A DNA stretch of 64,000 nucleotides from assembly GCA_029762755.1 (NCBI GenBank), contig JARVGH010000002.1, positions 248,001-312,000 on the forward strand, written 5' to 3'. Shown here piece by piece: positions 17,129 to 26,448 of this stretch. The notes under the pieces were generated by a model. It searched no databases, had not been told where the DNA came from, and worked only from the letters and a program-made list of their open reading frames with translations. The first letter of the stretch is position 1. Each line of letters begins with the position of its first letter. The position numbers and the translations under genes are program-made. Origin of the DNA: Candidatus Bathyarchaeum tardum (lineage in GTDB: Archaea > Thermoproteota > Bathyarchaeia > Bathyarchaeales > Bathyarchaeaceae).

Positions 17129-19474
17129 TCACACTCTTTTCCTAACCATTCTTTCTAACAATGTTGGATCAGGAATCTTTGTTTCCTTCCAATCTTTTTC
17201 TTCAAGGATTTTAAGGATTTCATCCTTCATCGTTAGTGGGATATCCATCTTACTTCTGATGAATAGGTGTATGTCGTCTGGCATAACACCATAGTATCGC
17301 TTGTGCAGGTCAATGTAGTGAGTCAATTTCATGCTTCGGCCTTTAGCTTGGTCGTTTGGTCGCATACACAATTTTGCAAGCATGACAATTGCTTCTTCTT
17401 TGCTTTCAGCAGTAGTGAACAGGTGTTCAGGACATGGACCAACTTGCACTTTTTCACCAGTTCGGGCGTCAAATACTTCCCAATCTTCGGGTTTGTCTTT
17501 GCGTCCGAGAAGCATACGTCGATACTTTGAACCATGAGGTCCGACCACTACAGGCACACCCAGCCTCCAGAATCCAGCAGCGATTGATGCAGCTTTTTGG
17601 GACATTGCTCCCCAAGCTAGACCAACAGCTCCAACTCGGTTGTGGATGTAGTCTGCAATTTCTTCGTAGTTAGCACGTAGGTTGCGTTTTGCAAATATAC
17701 TAGCGATTTTGATTGCTGCACCCGCAATGTGTGGGTTAGATACACATGAACCAGTGTTCAAAACGCCTCCAGCTTCAAAGCCGCCAGGATATTTCTCGTA
17801 GATGGTTTTTCCTTCTTCGTCTTTGGTCATTGCTGCAGACATTGCTGCACATCCTGAAACGACAACTATGTATCGGCGTTTGGCGAATTCTTCTACTATT
17901 TCTGCGACATCTTCGTTACCGCCAGGGTAGTTAGCACAGCCAACTAGGGCAATAACTCCAGGAATTTCTCCAAGTACGATAGGGCCTCCGACATTTCGGA
18001 TTTCTACGTCTTGGATAGCTCCTCGTCCAGAGCGCATCAAGAATTTTTCATTTAGGTCTTTTTGTTCACCTGCTCTGATCATGTAGCTGTGTAGTGGGAA
18101 GTCTTTTGGACAAGCACTGTCACATCTCGCACAACCAATACAGTTGTTGTAAACTTCTTGCAATAAGCTGAAGTCTCCATCTGCTGCAGCTTTCATTGCA
18201 TCAGGAACAGGCTGATTGTTTGGACAAGCACGAACACACTCGTTACAGCCAGAACAGGCTGCACCTGCAGCTTTGATTGCTTCAAGGTCAGGAATTACAC
18301 TGAATTTATTGCGTTTAGGAGCAACTTTCATTACTGTTTCAACAGCAACTTCTCCAGCTTTGTCAGTATCAAGAATCAAAGCTCCGGGCTCTTTTCCTTC
18401 AACTAAGCTGGAAATGATTTCAGAAGTTTCTCGATCGTCGCTAAGTTCAAAACCTAGACAGTTCTTGGGGCTAGTTGCAAGGACAGGCACGTTAACTTTT
18501 TGTGCTTCTTGCAAGGTGTCTGCGCGGATACATTGTTCATCTACTACGATAAGGTCTGCAAGGCCACTTCTGATGTATTTAAGTTGCCAAGAAATTGGAC
18601 CAACAATTTTTGCTCTGGGTTCATATCGGGTCAGGTCGTGGGCTGTACAACAGATTCCGACGACTTCAACCTTATCCATCAAGTCCTTTTTGCGCATGTA
18701 ATCAATGATTCCAACGCTTGAAGGAACGTTGTGACCGATTACAAGGATTGTTGGTTTTTTGATGTCTGCCGCAGCAAATCCAAGTTCAACGAGGGGTGCT
18801 TCGGGGTCAGCTTTTGGAAAACCATAAACAGAAATCTGAGCAATATCAGCAACTTCCATTCCGACTTGGTCAGCCATTCCGACATGGAAGGCTTTTGACT
18901 CAAAGTCGATGTTGTTTCCTTCTTGTCCAGTGTGAGTAGCGGACAGACAATGAGTAACTTGTTCTTCTGCCCATTCTACGGCTTCTTCTAAATCTTTCAA
19001 TTTTTTGGGTCGAATTCCACAAACAAGATTAGTTACAGGCATGTCAATCTCGATGTTTAAGCCACCTTGGTCAAGGGGGATATCTCGTCCATATTTTTCA
19101 ATTAAGTGGTGGACCAAATGTCTGCCGTGTGCAGTGTGTGTTGCAGCACCGATACAACATGCGAGAAGAACAATTCGCGATTGTTGTGCAGCCATATTTA
19201 GTCCACAGGCCCCGCGTTTGTCTCCTGATAGGTCACATTTTCCATAAGTGCACAAACAGCAGACATCACAGAAGGGCAGATAAAAGGGTTTATAGCGTTG
19301 CAGAAGTTTGAAGTCCCAACTCCTCAAATCGGTGATTGATGGAAATGGAGTTGGACCCATAGGTTCGTCCCAAGTATCGTCGATGATTTTTCCGACGGAT
19401 ACTTCGAGGTCCTTAACCACAGCAACATCTGTTTTAAGTTCTTTTGCTTTAACAACTAAACCTTTCTTAGCCAA
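17129..19474 (-). CDS. cdhA: CO dehydrogenase alpha subunit of acetyl-CoA decarbonylase/synthase
   Basis: A 781-residue nickel-iron-sulfur enzyme that interconverts CO2 and CO. Cysteines at 69, 72, 73, 75, 80 and 90 bind the B and D clusters; two 4Fe-4S ferredoxin motifs (CSGCNECVRACP and CIGCARCDSACP) lie at about 405-460, an archaeal feature absent from bacterial CODH. C-cluster segments such as GCANYPGGNED, VVSGCAAMSA and NTGSCVSNPH follow. It is first in the operon, starts at TTG with AGAGGTAG upstream, and has a TATA-like box at 19521-19533. No nickel-insertion ATPase gene (cooC) is inside the operon. Confidence 0.97.
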   Translation of the reverse strand: MAKKGLVVKAKELKTDVAVVKDLEVSVGKIIDDTWDEPMGPTPFPSITDLRSWDFKLLQRYKPFYLPFCDVCCLCTYGKCDLSGDKRGACGLNMAAQQSRIVLLACCIGAATHTAHGRHLVHHLIEKYGRDIPLDQGGLNIEIDMPVTNLVCGIRPKKLKDLEEAVEWAEEQVTHCLSATHTGQEGNNIDFESKAFHVGMADQVGMEVADIAQISVYGFPKADPEAPLVELGFAAADIKKPTILVIGHNVPSSVGIIDYMRKKDLMDKVEVVGICCTAHDLTRYEPRAKIVGPISWQLKYIRSGLADLIVVDEQCIRADTLQEAQKVNVPVLATSPKNCLGFELSDDRETSEIISSLVEGKEPGALILDTDKAGEVAVETVMKVAPKRNKFSVIPDLEAIKAAGAACSGCNECVRACPNNQPVPDAMKAAADGDFSLLQEVYNNCIGCARCDSACPKDFPLHSYMIRAGEQKDLNEKFLMRSGRGAIQDVEIRNVGGPIVLGEIPGVIALVGCANYPGGNEDVAEIVEEFAKRRYIVVVSGCAAMSAAMTKDEEGKTIYEKYPGGFEAGGVLNTGSCVSNPHIAGAAIKIASIFAKRNLRANYEEIADYIHNRVGAVGLAWGAMSQKAASIAAGFWRLGVPVVVGPHGSKYRRMLLGRKDKPEDWEVFDARTGEKVQVGPCPEHLFTTAESKEEAIVMLAKLCMRPNDQAKGRSMKLTHYIDLHKRYYGVMPDDIHLFIRSKMDIPLTMKDEILKILEEKDWKETKIPDPTLLERMVRKRV

Positions 19475-19520
19475 TTTAAGCTACCTCTAGTTTCAGTTTG
19501 AGATATCACACACGGTTAGA

Positions 19521-19533
19521 GCTTTATTTACCT
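19521..19533 (-). promoter_or_regulatory. Probable TATA box of the cdh operon
   Basis: On the minus strand a GGTAAATAAAGC-type TATA with purines just upstream lies about 47-60 bases before the cdhA TTG. This places the transcript start near 19495 and leaves a leader of about 20 bases that contains the ribosome site. Confidence 0.45.
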
Positions 19534-19710
19534 TTCGAAATCCTTCAAAAAATCATGCTCAAAGGCAAAAAATAAGTTTTTTCCGAATAAAAGTATTGTT
19601 AATGATTTTATTTATCCTAGGAGAATTGATGATTTAGTTTAGAAAATAAACAGTAATTCAAGCCCTAACATTCGCTCAAAAAAATGCCAGAGGAGGCATA
19701 TAAAGAAAAA

Positions 19711-21336
19711 TCAATCATCGACCATTAGTTTCTGTAAACTGTTGATTGTTTCCAGATAACTCACATAACAGACCACTACTCCAACAGTTGCAGAAATTAA
19801 GGGAGCAGCAAAAATTGGAAAAAATCCCGAAGAAGCAAAAACATACAATATCAAAGGCAAAAACGTTACAGCTACGCAACCTGCAATTAGGAGCATTCCT
19901 AGCCAAACTCCTTTTTGGTTGATGAACCGTGCTCGGGGAACTTCATTAAAATCGGGGAATTTACTGCCAACAACCAAGCCAACAAATGCGCTTTCAAAAA
20001 GAGCAGAAAACAGGGCTACTGTTATTACAACCAGTGTCATTGGTTGGAGTTGTATAATCAACTGTATTACTGCAATGATTAATGTTAAAGCGCACACTGA
20101 GGGGATTAAAGCTGTTAAAAGTTTGGCTTTGACAATTTCGTTCTCTTTAAGTGGAGTTATTAGCAAGTTCATGAAAGCATTTCCTTCTTGTCCAATGGCT
20201 GTTAAGGATATGTAAAAAGTGAACATGAATACTCCAATTAATGGACCAGAAAATAGTGCTAAACGGTCTATCGTGCTTACTGCAGATTCTAAAGCAGATT
20301 GTGTAGAAAAAAAGGAGATTACGCTAATGCCTAAAGGCACAGCAATCCATACCATCATTTCTTTTCGACGAATTAAACCTCGAAAGTCTTTTCTAATTAT
20401 TGCTGATTCAGCGGCACTAAAGCCTAATGTTCCCAATAATCCTTGTTTTGGCGAATATGGTTTTGAGGATGTTAAATTTATTGCGAAGGGTACAGGAACC
20501 CAGTATTTGTGTCTAAATTTTACGCCAGTCCAAAGAAGCAATAGTGTTAGTACTACACTTAGTAAGGAATATACTAACAGCTCTAAGACTTGCGTGGAGA
20601 GGTAACTCATTACAGCTAATGATGGCCATAAAACGGGTATGAACCATGCTGACTGGATTCCACCCATGAATTGGTTAAGGATAGAAAACAAGAAGTTAAC
20701 ATTAGTTAAGAGCATGTACACAACGAAAATGAGTACAAACATAACCATTCTTACGATTACGGTGGTTCGACCGGTGCGCTTGTAAACAGTAGATGATACA
20801 CGGTTTGTTATTGCTCGCATAATTTCTAAGGTGAAAGTACCCAAGAACAATCCCAAAGTGCTCACAGCTAAGCCGAACAGACCTACATCTAACATGTTTG
20901 TTGATAACGATAAACCTATTACTGCACCGTAAACTATACCGATTAAAGGCGCTAAAAAGTAAAGCATTGAAAGTGCTGAAGCTAAAACAAATTCAATAGG
21001 ATATATGGGCAACCAATTTATCACATCGGATGAACCCACAGAGGATGATTGGCTGAACTCATACAAGACTCCATACATTACAGCCATTAAAGTCATAATC
21101 GAGGGAAGAAAGATTGCAATTTGAACTACGAACACAGCGAGATTAAGGTCGGCTAGAACTCCTGTTGAAAAAAAGTATGCAACAATGGTTGCAACTACAA
21201 AAGATGCAACACCGAAGATGATATTTATTCGCGGGGATTTTGAAAACCCTTTCGGAGTAGAATCATTAACTCTCTTTGAACGAACTGAAGCCAGCGCCAA
21301 AATTTTTGCAAAGTGCAAAATAAGTTTAAAATTCAA
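19711..21336 (-). CDS. ABC-2 type transporter permease
   Basis: A 541-residue membrane protein with about 12 hydrophobic spans in two similar halves, the form of a fused ABC-2 permease. It follows the ATPase gene by 15 bases and should form the exporter with it. The large soluble loop near residue 300-330 has a conserved-looking RKDFRGLIRRKEMM stretch that often contacts the ATPase. The substrate is unknown. Confidence 0.85.
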   Translation of the reverse strand: MNFKLILHFAKILALASVRSKRVNDSTPKGFSKSPRINIIFGVASFVVATIVAYFFSTGVLADLNLAVFVVQIAIFLPSIMTLMAVMYGVLYEFSQSSSVGSSDVINWLPIYPIEFVLASALSMLYFLAPLIGIVYGAVIGLSLSTNMLDVGLFGLAVSTLGLFLGTFTLEIMRAITNRVSSTVYKRTGRTTVIVRMVMFVLIFVVYMLLTNVNFLFSILNQFMGGIQSAWFIPVLWPSLAVMSYLSTQVLELLVYSLLSVVLTLLLLWTGVKFRHKYWVPVPFAINLTSSKPYSPKQGLLGTLGFSAAESAIIRKDFRGLIRRKEMMVWIAVPLGISVISFFSTQSALESAVSTIDRLALFSGPLIGVFMFTFYISLTAIGQEGNAFMNLLITPLKENEIVKAKLLTALIPSVCALTLIIAVIQLIIQLQPMTLVVITVALFSALFESAFVGLVVGSKFPDFNEVPRARFINQKGVWLGMLLIAGCVAVTFLPLILYVFASSGFFPIFAAPLISATVGVVVCYVSYLETINSLQKLMVDD

Positions 21337-21351
21337 AGCCAGTTACCCACC

Positions 21352-22134
21352 TCATTTTCCGAGGGCTTGAACAATGTCTTTTACGTCATTTGAACCAGTC
21401 AACTTCAAGAAAATTTCTTCAAGTGATGATTCAGGCATTTGAGATTCTTCACGCAATTGACCTGGAGTGCCTTCCGCTAATTTTGCTCCATCATACAAAA
21501 TTGCTATCTTGTCACAGACTGCATCAGCAATTTCCAAAACATGAGTACTCAAAATTGTGGTTACACCTTCGTTTGCTAGTTTGTGAATTAAGTCTTTCAC
21601 AATTCGTGCAGATTTGGGATCCAACCCACCAAGAGGTTCATCAAGAATGAGAAGTCGAGGCTTGTGTAATAAAGCAGCAATAATTGCGATTTTTTGTTGC
21701 ATGCCATGAGAGTAACCGCTGATCATTTCGTTTTCACGATTTTCTAAATTAAAGGCTTCTAGATACCCATGGATTCTAGTTTTCTTTGTTGCCGCGTCTA
21801 AGCCATACACATCGGCGATGAAATCTAAGTACTCCAATCCAGTAAGAAAAGTGTAAAGTCGGGGACTTTCCGGAACATAACCAACAATTTTTTTCACAGC
21901 CCAGGGGTCATTTAAGACATTTATTCCAAAAACTTGCAAGTTCCCAGAGTCTGCTTTCAATAGCCCCATTATCATTTTCATGGTTGTAGACTTGCCTGAA
22001 CCATTGGGACCTAGAAAACCAAAAACTGTTCCTGCATCGATTTGTAAATCTAATTTTTTAACTGCTTGAACAGCTCCAAAACTTTTAGAAACATTTTCAA
22101 TATTTACTGCAAACTTTGATTTAGTATCGCTCAC
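21352..22134 (-). CDS. ABC transporter ATP-binding protein
   Basis: A 260-residue nucleotide-binding domain with Walker A GPNGSGKST near residue 43, the signature-like SGYSHGMQQK near 140, Walker B LLILDEP near 163, and the H-loop STH near 196. It powers the permease encoded directly downstream. The signature differs slightly from LSGGQ, as usual in ABC-2 exporters. Upstream, in the same direction, sit two decayed genes (a membrane protein and an XRE regulator) that probably belonged to the same operon. Confidence 0.93.
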   Translation of the reverse strand: MSDTKSKFAVNIENVSKSFGAVQAVKKLDLQIDAGTVFGFLGPNGSGKSTTMKMIMGLLKADSGNLQVFGINVLNDPWAVKKIVGYVPESPRLYTFLTGLEYLDFIADVYGLDAATKKTRIHGYLEAFNLENRENEMISGYSHGMQQKIAIIAALLHKPRLLILDEPLGGLDPKSARIVKDLIHKLANEGVTTILSTHVLEIADAVCDKIAILYDGAKLAEGTPGQLREESQMPESSLEEIFLKLTGSNDVKDIVQALGK

Positions 22135-22151
22135 CCTTTAATGTCCCCTTT

Positions 22152-22328
22152 TCAATTGTTTATCATTTTCGTCATAGATAAAAACATTTTTAATGCTAAC
22201 ATTGAAGTAGCGTGCAATTTTCCGTTCTCATTTGCTATCAACGTCTGCCGAGTTACTCCAATTGCTCAGGCAAGGTCTTCTTGTGTTAAGTCATGCATTG
22301 CTCGATACACCTTCAGTTTAGTTTTCAA
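22152..22328 (-). pseudogene. Decayed XRE-family regulator (YozG-like helix-turn-helix)
   Basis: From TTG 22328 the frame reads LKVYRAMHDLTQEDLA, a stop (TGA at 22266-22268), then AIGVTRQTLIANENGK and a short helix ending at 22152. This is the compact XRE helix-turn-helix often found next to ABC-2 exporters and small membrane proteins. The single in-frame TGA falls where a K, R or E usually stands; CGA to TGA would explain it. Otherwise the frame is intact, so the loss is recent or the base is a sequencing error. Confidence 0.75.
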
Positions 22329-22492
22329 GCACAGTTAACCCCATACTGCCTAAGGAAGTAGGCTCCAATTACTAGATTCAAAACAAGCAATGAACAGTTT
22401 GAGTAAAATCAGCAGTAACCCAACAAAGAAAGATCAGAATATCAGGCATAAGAAAGGGTTAACAAAAATAAACCAATAATTGTTTTACCCAA
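22325..22492 (-). pseudogene. Decayed small two-span membrane protein
   Basis: Minus strand from TTG 22492 reads LLGKTIIGLFLLTLSYA, stop, then short broken pieces, then SLLVLNLVIGAYFLRQYGV, and ends in a TGA that overlaps the TTG start of the decayed regulator (TTGA, the coupling used elsewhere in this genome). Two or more stops break the first half. The layout matches the small membrane proteins that partner YozG-like regulators. Confidence 0.6.
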
Positions 22493-22533
22493 AAGAAAGA
22501 AATTTATCGATAATGTTGCTGTTTTTGCGTTTA

Positions 22534-22683
22534 TTAATTGGAGTCTCTCGTCAACACGGAGGGTTGTTTATCCTTTCGTTTCAAGATCACTGTTAAAGCC
22601 ATTGCGATGAAGATTACGATAACAGGCAATAAGGGGATACCAACAGTAATAAGCCAAGAAATTAGCACATCTAAAGAAGACAT
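22534..22683 (-). CDS. Small single-span membrane protein
   Basis: From ATG 22683 the frame encodes 49 residues with one hydrophobic helix (about 7-33, ending VIFIAMALTVIL) followed by a basic cytoplasmic tail. A longer start at 22728 exists but adds an unlikely K/T-rich head. No ribosome site is obvious. Positive-inside topology makes it plausible; function unknown. Confidence 0.45.
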   Translation of the reverse strand: MSSLDVLISWLITVGIPLLPVIVIFIAMALTVILKRKDKQPSVLTRDSN

Positions 22684-23003
22684 AATGATAATTCGGCAGA
22701 TGGTTACTGTTTTGGTTTTAATTAACACACCAGACGTAAAATTAACATAACAAAAGAATATCAGGGAAAATCAAAGAATTTATAACTCCTTAACGCTTTA
22801 ACGCCATTAAATCGTAACAGGAGAGGGAAACTTTAACGAAATTCGATAAAGCACATTGCCACAAGTGGGCACTTCTGCTGAAGGAAAGAAAAAAGAAAAT
22901 AGATAATGCAGTAGAAGCCATATCTTCTGGCAATTTTGATACAGCAAAAAGCTTAGTTTCTGAGGTTTTTCATGGCTCTTCAGGAAGAAACAGTGACGTC
23001 AGC

Positions 23004-24932
23004 ATGGAGGGGTCATTACTGTATCATATGGCCATGATAAGTAAGATGTCTTCAGAACATAGAATTGTTCTTGAAGAATTAAATGTTGATGAGCCAGAAA
23101 TAGAAGATGAATTGTGGCAATTTTACGCTGATTTTGTTTCAGACACAGAAGAATTACTAGACGGGATTATCAAGTTAAATGCTAATGCAGTAAAATCCGT
23201 TAAATGTCCAGCTCCTGATGCATTAGAAAAAATTGATCTTTTTCGAAAATTAAGTAAGAAAACCAAAAAAGTTGAAGATTTGCTAAAGCAACATGCCCCA
23301 GAATCATTAGAAGAAATCCAAAATCTCTTTGAAGACTGGACCCTGCACGTTGTTGAGATGCGTTTGCGTCAAGAATATGAAACAATCAAAGGATTTTTGA
23401 TTATAGAAAAAATAGTTGAAGATCTAGGCATTGAACAAGTTGCAAAAGGCATGAGAAGCGTTCAGAAAAGCTTTGGCGACAAAACAGTGGATTCAGCATT
23501 TGAAGTTTCATTGAAAGTTGGATTATCAAAAGAAAAACTGCAAAAATTGATGCTCAGCGACCACTTCATTGAATATAAAATGGATATGAAAAACCTGGGA
23601 GGGTTCATGCGCTTCTTGAACTGCCCAATCCATGGAAGCCACAAATACATGGAACAAAAAAACGGCAAAAGCAATCAAAGCGGTCAACTTTTCTGTAAAA
23701 TTTTTTGTAAAGCCCATGCTCAGTCCATGTTTGGAAAGTTTATTCCGTTTCCAGTGGCTGTTTCTCAGCCTTTAAGAATGGCAACTGATGGGAAATGTGA
23801 ATATCAAATCAAACTTGCGCCTAATTCAGAAGAAAAAACAATTAATGAAAAATACGTTCCACTGGTAATTTCTTGGAACATGACCTTGCGGTGTAATTTG
23901 AAGTGTGCCCACTGTTACATCAACGCCGAAGGAACAAAAGCAACAACTACGAATGAATTAAGCACTGATGCATCGAAAATGCTTATTCACCAAATTACTG
24001 AAGTCAGCAAACCTTTGTTGATACTCAGTGGCGGCGAGCCTTTGCTACGAGAAGACATCTACGACATAATAAAGTACGGTGCTGACCGCGGTCTAAGAAT
24101 GGGCATGGGAAGCAATGGCATGCTTATCGACGACGAAGTGGCAAAAAAGCTCAAGGAAGCCGGAATGTGGACTGTTGCAATCAGTTTAGACTCCAGCAAA
24201 CCTGAACGCCATGATGAGTTTCGCGGCGTTAAAGGCTGTTGGAAACATGCGATAAACGCTATTAAAGCTCTTAAAAAAGCAGGAATAGAAGTTCAAGTAA
24301 ATTGTACAGTCACCCAACAAAACTATGATGAAGTGGAAGACATAATGGCACTAGCCGAAAATTTGGGGGTTGAAAATTTCCATTTGTTCTTTTTGGTACC
24401 TACTGGAAGGGGCACAGACATCCAAGATATTACTCCACATATGTACGAGGAAATGATTGCAAAAACCTTGGCAAAAACTACAAAATATAAATTGAACGTA
24501 AAGCCTTCATGTGCCCCTCAGTTCATGCGGGTTGCCAAAGACCAAGGAGTAGATATGTCCAGGTGGGTTCGGGGATGCATGGCAGGATTATATTATTGTC
24601 GCATTTATCCGTCAGGAGAGGTCACCCCTTGCCCATATATGCCAGTTAATCTTGGAAACATTCGGGAAAAATCCTTCAAAGACATATGGTTCAACTCAGA
24701 AGTTTTCAATGCGTTACGGGACTTTAATAAACTAAAAGGAAAATGTGGCGAATGCGAACACAATGAAATCTGTGGAGGATGCAGAGCCCGAGCGTATGGA
24801 GTAACCACGGATCAGATGGACTTTTGTGGAGCGTTGCATGAACCAACAGAGCTAAAAGGAGACTACTTAGCAGAAGACCCATGGTGCATATACCAACCAA
24901 AATCATTAGCACAAAAAAAGAAGTGTGAATAA
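23004..24932 (+). CDS. Radical SAM/SPASM protein with helical N-terminal domain
   Basis: Residues about 295-640 form a radical SAM enzyme: CNLKCAHC (CxxxCxxC) binds the SAM cluster, GGEP and SLDSS follow, and a SPASM-type C-terminus holds CPYMP, CGECEHNEICGGCRA and a final DFCG...PWC. Such enzymes modify peptides or haem precursors (AhbC/AhbD/NirJ/PqqE relatives). The first ~290 residues are mostly helical with a cysteine-rich patch near 215-250 (CPIHG..FCKIFCKAH) and are unfamiliar. The frame is open and protein-like for 57 codons further upstream, to TTA at 22833-22835, exactly 5 bases after GGAGAGGG, so the natural start was probably TTG there (see findings). The substrate is unknown. Confidence 0.85.
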   Translation: MEGSLLYHMAMISKMSSEHRIVLEELNVDEPEIEDELWQFYADFVSDTEELLDGIIKLNANAVKSVKCPAPDALEKIDLFRKLSKKTKKVEDLLKQHAPESLEEIQNLFEDWTLHVVEMRLRQEYETIKGFLIIEKIVEDLGIEQVAKGMRSVQKSFGDKTVDSAFEVSLKVGLSKEKLQKLMLSDHFIEYKMDMKNLGGFMRFLNCPIHGSHKYMEQKNGKSNQSGQLFCKIFCKAHAQSMFGKFIPFPVAVSQPLRMATDGKCEYQIKLAPNSEEKTINEKYVPLVISWNMTLRCNLKCAHCYINAEGTKATTTNELSTDASKMLIHQITEVSKPLLILSGGEPLLREDIYDIIKYGADRGLRMGMGSNGMLIDDEVAKKLKEAGMWTVAISLDSSKPERHDEFRGVKGCWKHAINAIKALKKAGIEVQVNCTVTQQNYDEVEDIMALAENLGVENFHLFFLVPTGRGTDIQDITPHMYEEMIAKTLAKTTKYKLNVKPSCAPQFMRVAKDQGVDMSRWVRGCMAGLYYCRIYPSGEVTPCPYMPVNLGNIREKSFKDIWFNSEVFNALRDFNKLKGKCGECEHNEICGGCRARAYGVTTDQMDFCGALHEPTELKGDYLAEDPWCIYQPKSLAQKKKCE

Positions 24933-24986
24933 AAAAGCAAAATTTTTTCTATCCCCCTTTTTAATTATGAAAAAGAGGAACTGAAA

Positions 24987-25454
24987 ATGAACTGCAATAC
25001 AGTCTTGATTAATAAGCGCAAAAAAATCGCTTTGGTTGCCCATGACCACAGAAAAGAAGATTTGCTACAATGGGTTATGTTTAACAAGTATCTTCTGAGT
25101 TTACATGAACTTTACGCTACAGGAACAACTGGAAAAATTATAGAAAAAACAGGATTAACCGTCAACAAACTCAAAAGTGGCCCTTTAGGGGGGGACATGC
25201 AAATCGGCGCCAAGATTGCTAACAGTGAAATCGATTTTCTGATTTTCTTCTGGGATCCCCTTGAATCACTTCCTCATGACCCTGATGTAAAAGCACTATT
25301 ACGCATGGCTGTAGTCTGGAACATCCCAGTTGCGTGTAACCGTTCTACTGCTGATTTTATAATTTCATCAACATTAATGGACAGGGAATACCACAGGATT
25401 ATTCCAGATTATGATGATTATCGAAAACGCAGAATAAATGACGTTATACCATAA
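24987..25454 (+). CDS. mgsA: Methylglyoxal synthase
   Basis: A 155-residue enzyme that converts dihydroxyacetone phosphate to methylglyoxal and phosphate. The family marks are clear: [33 protein letters not shown] with the catalytic aspartate, [20 protein letters not shown] and [13 protein letters not shown]. It is typical of bacteria and rarer in archaea, suggesting transfer. The ATG has a GAGG site upstream. It lies between the radical SAM gene and thymidylate synthase without a clear operon link. Confidence 0.93.
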   Translation: MNCNTVLINKRKKIALVAHDHRKEDLLQWVMFNKYLLSLHELYATGTTGKIIEKTGLTVNKLKSGPLGGDMQIGAKIANSEIDFLIFFWDPLESLPHDPDVKALLRMAVVWNIPVACNRSTADFIISSTLMDREYHRIIPDYDDYRKRRINDVIP

Positions 25455-25547
25455 ACAGTTGAATGCTCCTTTTTTGGGGTGTTTCTTTTTTATGAAAAGC
25501 AAATTATATGGGAGATGTTGATAATAAAAAAGAGGTGAGGGGTTCTT

Positions 25548-26252
25548 TTGAAATACAAGATGCTTAAAGCCTTTGATTGTCCAGATGCATGGTATAAAGT
25601 TTTGAACGAAATTTGGTACCGTGGAGACGTTTTTAATGTTGGTTATGGTTCTGAACTTACAGAAACAAAGAAACTTAACATCAGTATCGAAATCACTAAT
25701 CCAGCGAATCGCCCATTGGTTGATTTTATGGCTCCCTGTGATATGCAGTATGTTCAATGGTACGCTTTGAAGTATTTATGGTCAGGAGCAATAGATGATG
25801 AAACATACACTTATGGAAGTAGGATGCGTGACCCTGTAGACCAAGTTGAAGAAGCCATTAACCGTTACGTGGAAGAAATTCAAGACCGCCAAGTAACTTT
25901 TGTTATTCGGTTGCCTGAAGACATCAAAAAATGCATAAAAAAAGATACAAGACATGAACCTCCTTGTTTGAGCATACTTGACACTGAAATTTCCGATGAT
26001 CAATTGCATTTGACTTGTTATTTTAGGTCTTGGGATGCCTATGCGGGATTGCCTGCAAACATTGCGGGAATTCAAATTTTTAATGAAGCGCTTGTGTCAG
26101 AAATTAACAAACGAACTGACCTTAACTTACGAACAGGAAAAATGATTTTTCACTCCAAGAATTGCCACATTTATCAGCGACAATATGCCCTAGTAGAAGA
26201 AACAGTAAAACCTAAAGAAGACAAAAGACGAAAACTTCTTGGAAAAACCTAA
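25548..26252 (+). CDS. thyA: Archaeal-type thymidylate synthase
   Basis: A 234-residue protein of the short ThyA type known from methanogens. It should methylate dUMP to dTMP. The catalytic cysteine lies in HEPPCLSIL (near residue 143), followed by the conserved YFRSWDAYAGLPANIAGI that binds nucleotide and folate. It is shorter than bacterial ThyA (about 264). Start at TTG 25548 with a GAGGTGAGG ribosome region. The basic C-terminal tail (KEDKRRKLLGK) is an extension. Confidence 0.88.
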   Translation: MKYKMLKAFDCPDAWYKVLNEIWYRGDVFNVGYGSELTETKKLNISIEITNPANRPLVDFMAPCDMQYVQWYALKYLWSGAIDDETYTYGSRMRDPVDQVEEAINRYVEEIQDRQVTFVIRLPEDIKKCIKKDTRHEPPCLSILDTEISDDQLHLTCYFRSWDAYAGLPANIAGIQIFNEALVSEINKRTDLNLRTGKMIFHSKNCHIYQRQYALVEETVKPKEDKRRKLLGKT

Positions 26253-26448
26253 TTCTTGATTTAAAAATTTAATGTTAACTTTACCCCCACTGGGTGAGGT
26301 GTAGTTCTTTTTATGAAAACTTGCTTTCAACAATACATTGCTACTGTATTCGAACATGTTTCATGAAGTATTGAACTCTGGTGTTTTGGTTTCAGGGAAT
26401 ATATAATATATTTTGGGGCATAATTTAGTTTCTGAAGGGATCTAACAA

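Noticed and set aside
2361-22328. TGA recoded as an amino acid (TGA in the receiver and XRE relics)
   Set aside because: TGA is the normal stop of several genes here (for example 7416-7700 and cdhC), and the receiver has frameshifts too, so decay is the better explanation.
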